Assembly: GCA_002428225.1 (NCBI GenBank)
Contig: DIUD01000018.1
Coordinates: forward strand, 12,122 to 23,956
Direction of reading: 5' to 3'
Origin: Roseovarius sp. UBA6167
GTDB taxonomy: Bacteria > Pseudomonadota > Alphaproteobacteria > Rhodobacterales > Rhodobacteraceae
Length of the DNA: 11,835 nucleotides
The notes beneath the pieces are model-generated. The model saw nothing but the letters and a program-made list of their open reading frames with translations. It was not told the origin of the DNA and did not search any database. The translations under genes and the position numbers were made by a program. Below are positions 1-4,360 of this stretch, one piece after another. The first letter of the stretch is position 1. Each line of letters opens with the position of its first letter.

Positions 1-22
1 CTCCCAGCTGAGCTAAGGCCCC
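1..22 (-). tRNA. tRNA-Ala, 5' end only (runs off left edge)
   Basis: On the minus strand these bases read GGGGCCTTAGCTCAGCTGGG and continue to the window edge. This is the acceptor 5' strand followed by the D-arm start (TAGCTCAG) of an alphaproteobacterial alanine tRNA. The mature 5' end would be base 22. The anticodon and 3' half lie outside the window, so the GGC and TGC isoacceptors cannot be told apart. From memory, a tRNA-Ala just downstream of the FYDLN-acid protein gene is common in this family, which supports the reading. Identity as Ala is inferred from the 5' half alone. Confidence 0.75.
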
Positions 23-29
23 GTCACTG

Positions 30-46
30 CGGCCCGTTCCGGGCCG
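30..46. repeat. small GC-rich hairpin upstream of the tRNA
   Basis: CGGCCC (30-35) and GGGCCG (41-46) form a perfect 6-bp inverted repeat around a 5-base loop. It lies 8 bases upstream of the tRNA 5' end, in the short gap between the terminator of the FYDLN gene and the tRNA. No T-run follows on either strand. It could be part of the tRNA leader or chance in GC-rich DNA. Confidence 0.3.
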
Positions 47-68
47 TGCGCCGCTGATTAGACAAAGC

Positions 69-103
69 GGCGGGCGGGATCAAGAGGAAAATCCCGGCCC
101 GCC
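69..103 (-). terminator. probable terminator of the FYDLN-acid gene
   Basis: Bases 69-80 (GGCGGGCGGGAT) and 91-103 (ATCCCGGCCCGCC) pair almost perfectly, with one bulged base, around a 10-base A/G-rich loop. On the minus strand the hairpin begins 5 bases after the stop codon of the FYDLN-acid gene and is followed by GCTTTGTCT, a short and imperfect T-rich tract. Position and stem strength favour a terminator. The weak T-tract keeps confidence moderate. It would separate the mRNA from the tRNA downstream. Confidence 0.55.
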
Positions 104-108
104 TTGCA

Positions 109-432
109 TTACAGGTCCTCGTCCGAGGCCACGTCGGTGATATCGTCGAGCGAGACGTCGTCATCCTCGTCATCGTCGAGCAGATCATCGTCGATATCGA
201 GTTCTGCCTCGTCGTCATCGTCGATCAGATCCGCGTCATCACCGCGGGCGGCGGCCTTGAGCTTTTTCGTGCCCGCATCCTCGGCATCGGGCGACATCGA
301 GCGGGGCTTGCCGGTGCTGAGTTCCACGACCTCGCCGGTATAGGGGCTGATGATCGGGGTTCTGTTCAGGTCGTAAAAACGCTTGCCGGTGGTCGGGCAG
401 ACGCGCTTGACGCCCCATTCTTCCTTGGGCAT
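109..432 (-). CDS. FYDLN-acid family protein (TIGR02300), acidic, function unknown
   Basis: A 107-residue protein with two parts. The N-terminal part (about 1-45) carries the FYDLN signature at residues 19-23 after CPTTG at 12-16. The C-terminal part (about 64-107) is made mostly of Asp and Glu. This is the architecture of TIGR02300, an alphaproteobacterial family of unknown biochemical role. As I remember the family, most members have a CPxCG...CPxCG zinc-ribbon pair around FYDLN. Here the positions read CPTTG and SPYTG, leaving a single cysteine (C12), so a four-Cys zinc site cannot form. ATG at 432 is chosen over upstream in-frame starts because an AAGAGGA Shine-Dalgarno lies about 7 bases before it and the family N-terminus (MPKEEWG) begins there. 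The gene is divergent from the metallopeptidase and is followed by a terminator and tRNA-Ala. Confidence 0.9.
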   Translation of the reverse strand: MPKEEWGVKRVCPTTGKRFYDLNRTPIISPYTGEVVELSTGKPRSMSPDAEDAGTKKLKAAARGDDADLIDDDDEAELDIDDDLLDDDEDDDVSLDDITDVASDEDL

Positions 433-544
433 GGGTGATCCTCTTTCAACTCGCTTGCACGCAATCCGGCTCCCCTGCCATAAGCCTCGGAGCGTGTCAA
501 AGGCTTTGCACGCAGAGATCACCGGCGTGTATTTCGGAGCGCAT
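433..544. promoter_or_regulatory. divergent upstream region between FYDLN gene and metallopeptidase
   Basis: These 112 bases separate two divergently transcribed genes and must hold both promoters if neither is read from further away. On the minus strand a perfect TTGACA lies at 500-495, but no convincing -10 box sits at the usual distance. On the plus strand TTGCAC at 455-460 is followed 17 bases later by the weak CCATAA. Ribosome binding sites are visible at both ends: AAGAGGA for the left gene and GGAG at 536-539 for the right gene. The promoter boxes are suggestions only. Confidence 0.35.
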
Positions 545-1234
545 ATGGGCCAACATTTGCTTCCCGGCAACCCCCCCGTGGCGATCACCTTGCGGCGCTC
601 GGCGCGGGCGCGGCGGATATCGCTGCGCGTCTCGGGGCTGGACGGTCTTGTGACCCTTACCGTGCCGCCCGGCGTCAGCGAGGCCGAGGCGCTGGGATTC
701 GCGCATGCCAGGGCGGAGTGGCTGCGCGGGCATCTCGCGGCGCTGCCCGTGCCGGTAAGGGTGCGGCCGGGCGCGGTGCTGCCGATCGAGGGCGAGGAGC
801 GCCGCATCGAGCCCTGTGCCGGGCGGCGGGTCGTGCTGGGCGATGGTGTGGCGCGGGTGCCCGGCCCCGACGATGTGCTGGCGCGGCGGCTGGAGGCATG
901 GCTTCGCGTGCGCGCGCGCGACCGGCTGGCGGCGGCGTCGGATCGTTACGCGGGCGCGCTGGGGCGGCGGTTCTCGCGGATCACGTTGCGTGACACGCGT
1001 TCGCGGTGGGGGTCGTGCTCGTCGAGCGGCGCGCTCAGCTTTTGCTGGCGGCTGATCCTCGCGCCGCCCGAGGTGCTCGATTATGTGGCCGCGCATGAGG
1101 TGGCGCATCTGGCGGAGATGAACCATTCACCCGATTTCTGGGCGCTGGTGGCGCGGCTCTGTCCCGGCTACAAGGCCCGGCGTGTCTGGCTGCGGCGCGA
1201 GGGGGCGGGCCTGCACCGTTATCGTTTCGATTGA
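545..1234 (+). CDS. YgjP/SprT-like zinc metallopeptidase (DUF45, M48-like)
   Basis: A 229-residue protein of the YgjP-type metallopeptidase family (PF01863). The zinc site is visible: HEVAH at 184-188 supplies two His and the catalytic Glu, and H194 (in NHSPDFW) fits the third ligand, giving HExxHx5H followed by the family's NHSPxFW. Upstream, TRSRWGSCSS (about 152-161) matches the conserved RWGSC segment. The N-terminal half is a variable beta-rich region starting near ITLRRSARARR. No signal peptide is seen, so it is probably cytoplasmic. Its substrate is not known. ATG 545 is chosen because GGAG sits 5 bases upstream. In-frame starts at 383 and 433 would run into or abut the divergent FYDLN gene. 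The next gene (GntR) starts 36 bases downstream on the same strand. Confidence 0.85.
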   Translation: MGQHLLPGNPPVAITLRRSARARRISLRVSGLDGLVTLTVPPGVSEAEALGFAHARAEWLRGHLAALPVPVRVRPGAVLPIEGEERRIEPCAGRRVVLGDGVARVPGPDDVLARRLEAWLRVRARDRLAAASDRYAGALGRRFSRITLRDTRSRWGSCSSSGALSFCWRLILAPPEVLDYVAAHEVAHLAEMNHSPDFWALVARLCPGYKARRVWLRREGAGLHRYRFD

Positions 1235-1247
1235 CCGCGACGCGATT

Positions 1248-1257
1248 TGTGATCACA
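1248..1257. promoter_or_regulatory. candidate GntR operator (TGTGATCACA palindrome)
   Basis: TGTGATCACA is a perfect 10-bp palindrome just upstream of the Shine-Dalgarno of the GntR/FCD gene. Its core GT-N4-AC matches the general GT...AC pattern bound by FadR-subfamily GntR proteins. Location and form suggest autoregulation by the adjacent regulator. Flanking bases do not extend the symmetry. No second copy was noticed near the start of the FAD dehydrogenase gene at 3374. Confidence 0.45.
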
Positions 1258-1270
1258 TGAAGGGATGACG

Positions 1271-1915
1271 ATGACGCCACGACCCGATCCCTTGCCGATG
1301 GCCCATGACCGCGTCTATCGCGGGTTGCGCGCGCGCATCATGCATGGCGAGATCGCGCCCGGCCAGGCGCTCACGCTGCGTGGCATCGCGTGCGAATACG
1401 AGGTGTCGATGACCCCCGCGCGCGAGGCGCTGCGACGGCTCTCGGCCGAAGGGGCGCTGACGCTGTCAAGCTCGGGCCGCGTGGCCACGCCAGAGCTGAG
1501 CAACGAGCGGATCGAGGAACTGGCGTCGCTGCGCTCGCTGCTCGAGGTGGAACTGGCAAGCCGCGCGCTGCCGCGCGCGCACCTGGCGCTCATTGACCGG
1601 CTCCAGAGCATCAACGCGCGGATCGCCGAGGACATCGCGCGGCAGGACGCGGTGGCCTATATCCGGCGCAACCTGGAGTTTCACCGCACGCTCTACCTGC
1701 GCGCGCAGGCGCCGGCGATGCTGGCCATGGTGGAAACCGTGTGGCTGCAACTGGGGCCGACCATGCGCGCGCTCTATGGGCGGTTGCGCAAGAGGGACGC
1801 GCCGCATTTCCATCGCCTGATGATCGCGGCGCTGAAGGCGGGCGATGAGCCGGGGCTGCGCCTCGCGGTGCGCTCGGACGTGACGCAGGGGCTGCGGATG
1901 CTGCTGGGGGCATGA
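1271..1915 (+). CDS. GntR-family transcriptional regulator, FCD (FadR C-terminal) type
   Basis: A 214-residue DNA-binding repressor or activator. Residues about 10-70 are the winged helix: VYRGLRARIMHGEIAPGQ, then the recognition helix MTPAREALRRLSAEGAL, typical of GntR proteins. The rest is an all-helical FCD effector domain (RIEELASLRSLLE, NLEFHRTLY, HFHRLMIAALKAGD). In metal-binding FCD proteins the ligands are an Asp and three His. Here the DxxxH position reads NLEFH, and the final His position appears as SD in AVRSDV, so metal binding may be altered. ATG 1271 is preferred because AAGGG ends 6 bases before it. ATG 1265 directly abuts AAGGG and has no spacing. The gene converges on a GlcD-like dehydrogenase 13 bases away. 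FCD regulators often control hydroxyacid use, so regulation of that gene is plausible but unproven. Confidence 0.88.
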   Translation: MTPRPDPLPMAHDRVYRGLRARIMHGEIAPGQALTLRGIACEYEVSMTPAREALRRLSAEGALTLSSSGRVATPELSNERIEELASLRSLLEVELASRALPRAHLALIDRLQSINARIAEDIARQDAVAYIRRNLEFHRTLYLRAQAPAMLAMVETVWLQLGPTMRALYGRLRKRDAPHFHRLMIAALKAGDEPGLRLAVRSDVTQGLRMLLGA

Positions 1916-1928
1916 GCCGCCCCCGCCC

Positions 1929-3374
1929 TCATCGGCCATCGCGGCCAGACGGCGCGGCGGGCCGGTCGCAATCGCGTAGCACCGCGCCGGGGTTCATGAT
2001 GCCCGGCGGGTCGAGCGCCGCCTTGATCGCGCGCATGGCGCTCAGCTTGGCCGGATCGCCGTAGCGTTCCAGGTCCTCGACCTTGAGCCGCCCGATCCCG
2101 TGCTCGGCGCTGACCGAGCCGCCCATCTCGTGCACCAGATCGTGCAGCGCGCGCTTGACGGTGTCACGCTGTGCCATGTGGTCGGCGCGGCTGTGTCCCG
2201 GCATGGGAAAGACGTTGTAATGCAGGTTGCCGTCACCCAGGTGGCCGAAACAGTTGATTCGGAACGCGCCGATGGCGGCGATCACCGCGCGGGCGCGTTC
2301 GATGAATTCGGGGATCGCCGAAAGAGGCAGCGAGATGTCGTGCGAACTGACCGAACCGATGCGGCGGTTGGCCTCGGGGATCTGCTCGCGCACCTGCCAG
2401 AAGGCGTGGCGCTGCGCCTCGGATTGGGCGATCAGCCCGTCGCTGACCAGCCCCGCCTCCAGCCCCGCCGCGAAAAGCGCCTCCAGCGCCGCGCCCGGAT
2501 CCAGCCCGCGCGCCAGCCCCAGATCGACCAACACGCACCATTCGGGCCGTTCGGCAAAGGGCTGGCGGATGTCGGGCAGCGTCTCGGCCAGAAACTCGAG
2601 CCCCTGCCGGTGCATCAGCTCGAACGCGCTCACCCCCTCGCCCACATGGTCACGCGCAAGGCCCAGCAGATCGAGCGCCGCGCGCGGGTCGCGCACCACG
2701 AAAAACGCCGTGCCCTCGCCCGCGGGCTGCGGAAAAAGCCGCAGCGCGGCGGCGGTGATGACGCCCAGGGTGCCCTCCGAGCCGATCAGAAGGTTGCGCA
2801 GGTCGTAGCCGGTATTGTCCTTGCGCAGCCGCTTCAGCCCGTGCCAGATCTGCCCGTCGGGCAGCACCACCTCCAGCCCCAGGCACAGGTCGCGCGCATT
2901 GCCATAGCGCAGCACGTTGACCCCGCCCGCATTGGTGGCCAGCAGGCCGCCGATCCGCGCCGAGCCCCTGGCGGCGATGGACAGCGGAAAAAGCCGCCCC
3001 GCCGCGCGCGCGGCCTCGTGCACCTCCTCAAGGATCGCGCCGGCCTCGACCACGATCACGTTCTCGTCGGGATAAAGCCCGCGCACCGCGCGCATCCGCT
3101 CAAGGCTCAGGATCACCGGCACCGCGCCTCGGGGCGAAATCTGCCCGCCGACCAGCCCGGTGCCGCCGCCATAGGGCACCACCGGCACGCACGCCGCCGC
3201 ACAGGCGCGCACCACCGCCGCCACTTCCGCGGTGTTGCAGGGGGCCACGACCATGCCCTGGCCCCGCCAGCGCCCCCGCGGCTCCTGGAAATAGCGCGGC
3301 GCGGCCTCGCGCAGGGCGGCGGGCGACACGGGCAGTGTGGCAAGAAACCCGGGCGTGGCGGATATGTGGCTCAT
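1929..3374 (-). CDS. FAD-linked 2-hydroxyacid dehydrogenase (GlcD / D-lactate dehydrogenase family)
   Basis: A 481-residue flavoprotein of the PCMH-type FAD-binding oxidase family. Residues about 30-215 are the FAD domain, with the FAD loop PYGGGTGLVGG near 67-77 and GSEGTLGVIT near 198-207. Residues about 225-465 are the FAD-oxidase C-terminal domain, with HLGDGNLHYN at 378-387, SAEHGIGR near 422-429 and the closing GIMNPGAVL near 458-466. This group includes glycolate oxidase subunit GlcD, D-lactate dehydrogenase and D-2-hydroxyglutarate dehydrogenase. Substrate cannot be assigned from sequence. Stand-alone length and lack of glcE/glcF neighbours argue against a classical GlcDEF complex. 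ATG 3374 is preferred over an in-frame TTG at 3383, because GAGGG lies about 9 bases before the ATG but directly abuts the TTG. The start is preceded by a palindromic element rather than a clear promoter. The neighbouring GntR/FCD gene may regulate it. Confidence 0.88.
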   Translation of the reverse strand: MSHISATPGFLATLPVSPAALREAAPRYFQEPRGRWRGQGMVVAPCNTAEVAAVVRACAAACVPVVPYGGGTGLVGGQISPRGAVPVILSLERMRAVRGLYPDENVIVVEAGAILEEVHEAARAAGRLFPLSIAARGSARIGGLLATNAGGVNVLRYGNARDLCLGLEVVLPDGQIWHGLKRLRKDNTGYDLRNLLIGSEGTLGVITAAALRLFPQPAGEGTAFFVVRDPRAALDLLGLARDHVGEGVSAFELMHRQGLEFLAETLPDIRQPFAERPEWCVLVDLGLARGLDPGAALEALFAAGLEAGLVSDGLIAQSEAQRHAFWQVREQIPEANRRIGSVSSHDISLPLSAIPEFIERARAVIAAIGAFRINCFGHLGDGNLHYNVFPMPGHSRADHMAQRDTVKRALHDLVHEMGGSVSAEHGIGRLKVEDLERYGDPAKLSAMRAIKAALDPPGIMNPGAVLRDCDRPAAPSGRDGR

Positions 3375-3391
3375 GCTGTGCAACCCTCATG

Positions 3392-3438
3392 GCCGGGGCA
3401 AGGGGGCAGCCCCGGCGTCATCCTTCCAGAAATATTTC
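3392..3438. repeat. palindromic intergenic element (hairpin plus AAATATTT box)
   Basis: GCCGGGGC (3392-3399) and GCCCCGGC (3409-3416) form a perfect 8-bp stem with a 9-base loop. Twelve bases further on is GAAATATTTC (3429-3438), a perfect 10-bp palindrome. It fills most of the 86-base gap between the CoA-binding gene and the FAD dehydrogenase on the minus strand, and ends 17 bases before the dehydrogenase start. A GC-rich hairpin with an adjacent AT-rich AATATT box resembles a dispersed intergenic repeat I remember from Rhodobacteraceae genomes. A related arrangement occurs at 7942-7998. No T-run follows the hairpin on the minus strand, so it is a poor intrinsic terminator. Confidence 0.5.
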
Positions 3439-3460
3439 CCGCGTCACAGCTTCGACGAGA

Positions 3461-3916
3461 TCACGCCGGTGCGGATCCCCCCGTCGGCAACTCGCCAAAC
3501 AGCCGCTGATACTCGATCTTGGGACAGCGGTTCATCACCACATCGACGCCGCGCGCGCGTGCCATTTCGGCGGCGCCCTCATGCTCCACCCCGATCTGCA
3601 TCCAGATCGTGCGCAGCATGGGAAATGCGTCAAGCGCCTCCTCGACGATGGGCGGCACATGTTCGGAGCGGCGGAAGATATCGACCATGTCCACGCTCCC
3701 CTCGATATCGCGCAGCCGCGCCACGACCTCTCGACCGAAAAGCGTTTTGCCTGCATGGCCCGGATTGACCGGCACCACGTCGAATTTCCTGAGGCACAGG
3801 TAACGCGCCACATAATAGCTGGGCCGCACCGGGTTCATCGATACCCCGACCACCGCCACGCGCCGCGTGCGGGTGAGGATCTCGCGCAGGTGGGAATCGG
3901 TGTAGGTCTCGCTCAT
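3461..3916 (-). CDS. CoA-binding domain protein (YccU-like, PF13380)
   Basis: A 151-residue single-domain Rossmann-fold protein. Family marks in order are VAVVGVSMNPVRPSYYVARYL (about 20-40, nucleotide-binding loop), PVNPGHAG (49-56), VDIFRRSEHVP (78-88), WMQIGV (105-110) and VVMNRCPKIEYQRL (126-139). These match the succinyl-CoA-synthetase-like CoA-binding domain found alone in bacterial YccU. The exact role is not established. In other alphaproteobacteria such genes often sit near sulfur amino acid genes, but none is visible here. ATG 3916 is the only reasonable start for the domain. The ribosome binding site before it is weak. About 30 bases upstream of the start is a strong same-strand terminator preceded by a structured segment, so expression may be controlled by attenuation. 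The FAD dehydrogenase follows 86 bases downstream. Confidence 0.88.
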   Translation of the reverse strand: MSETYTDSHLREILTRTRRVAVVGVSMNPVRPSYYVARYLCLRKFDVVPVNPGHAGKTLFGREVVARLRDIEGSVDMVDIFRRSEHVPPIVEEALDAFPMLRTIWMQIGVEHEGAAEMARARGVDVVMNRCPKIEYQRLFGELPTGGSAPA

Positions 3917-3944
3917 GGCGTGCAGTCAATCACGATGCGGGAGA

Positions 3945-3978
3945 ATAAAAAAGCGCCCAAGTGAATAACCTGGGCGCC
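3945..3978 (-). terminator. intrinsic terminator upstream of the CoA-binding gene
   Basis: On the minus strand GCGCCCA (3977-3971) pairs with TGGGCGC (3959-3953) around an 11-base loop and is followed at once by six T residues (3952-3947) and ATT. This is the best intrinsic terminator in the window and works only on the minus strand. It lies upstream of, and on the same strand as, the CoA-binding protein gene, with about 30 bases from the T-run to the start codon. No minus-strand protein gene ends just before it, so it must end a short RNA or a leader. Confidence 0.75.
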
Positions 3979-4036
3979 AGTCGCGGAACGAGGGACAGTG
4001 ATACCGAAGCACCGAGGTTCCGTGTTCGGCGCTTCT
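3945..4036 (-). ncRNA. candidate structured leader RNA or small RNA ending in the terminator
   Basis: A minus-strand transcript of about 90 bases could start near 4036 and end at the terminator. Its predicted fold has an outer stem CGGAAC (4022-4017) with GTTCCG (3989-3984). Inside it is a hairpin CGGTG (4014-4010) with CACTG (4000-3996) including one G-U pair, followed by the terminator. AAGCGCC (4034-4028) could pair with GGCGCTT (3957-3951) of the terminator's 3' arm, an alternative fold that would break the terminator. A weak -10-like TATATC lies at 4048-4043, with only a poor -35. It matches no riboswitch consensus I could recall. The start is a guess, and a cis-acting attenuator and an independent sRNA are both possible. 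Confidence 0.35.
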
Positions 4037-4083
4037 GTGATTGATATAGGCCGGGATTCCGGTATTAAAAGGGTCTGCATCCT

Positions 4084-4140
4084 GATAATCACCGAGAACC
4101 GACCTGCCGACAACTGGAATTATTACCGAGAATTGACCTG
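4084..4140. repeat. 22-bp direct repeat pair, 35-bp period
   Basis: ATAATCACCGAGAACCGACC continues to TG (4084-4105). A second copy starting ATTATTACCGAGAATTGACC lies at 4119-4140. Eighteen of 22 bases match and the copies are 35 bp apart start to start. The repeats are more AT-rich than their surroundings and lie between the candidate minus-strand leader and the ATPase gene. The arrangement is typical of paired protein-binding sites, but no known operator consensus was recognised. Confidence 0.5.
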
Positions 4141-4360
4141 TGAAGATCTCTGCGCGACTGCTTGCGTTGCTGCCGGATCATGCGCGCGGGCGGGCAGGCG
4201 GCGGCGATGATGTCCGGGACTGAAAAGCCGGCGCCGATCCTTGTCAAATACCCTGGCTGCCCCGGTCGGGCAGCCCTGGTCGATATGGCAATATCGGGTT
4301 TTGGCGTCCATATGAGGGACGGGACAGACCGCACAGAGTCGAGACACCGAGGAGGGCGTC
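4141..4360. other. gap before the ATPase gene, with two hairpins
   Basis: No convincing gene is seen here. GGCTGCCC (4255-4262) and GGGCAGCC (4268-4275) form a perfect 8-bp stem with a 5-base loop. Five bases further, CGATAT (4281-4286) and ATATCG (4291-4296) form a 6-bp stem with a 4-base GGCA loop. Neither is followed by a T-run. TTGTCA at 4241-4246 could be a -35 box, but no matching -10 is evident. The region ends with AGGAGG (4350-4355), an ideal Shine-Dalgarno 5 bases before the ATPase start. The hairpins would fall in the ATPase leader if transcription begins upstream of them. Confidence 0.4.

Noticed and set aside
104..343. Plus-strand poly-Ser frame
   Set aside because: It is the antisense reading of the Asp/Glu-rich tail of the FYDLN protein (GAC/GAT repeats read as TCG/ATC), not a gene.
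494..544. Earlier GTG start (494) for the metallopeptidase
   Set aside because: The only Shine-Dalgarno-like bases are almost touching the GTG, while ATG 545 has GGAG at 5 bases. The extra residues look unrelated to the family.
2100..3509. Long plus-strand open frame antisense to the FAD dehydrogenase
   Set aside because: The translation is Arg/His/Gln-rich with no family motifs, while the minus strand encodes a full dehydrogenase with all expected motifs. It is a by-product of high GC content.
3913..4113. 66-codon minus-strand frame across the terminator region
   Set aside because: It reads through a strong intrinsic terminator and overlaps the start of the CoA-binding gene. Composition is not protein-like and there is no ribosome binding site.
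4140..4223. 27-codon GTG-started frame (KISARLLALLPDHARG...) in the gap before the ATPase
   Set aside because: It faintly resembles the start of a membrane protein and could be another gene relic, but it is too short, has no clear ribosome binding site and matches no family I can name.
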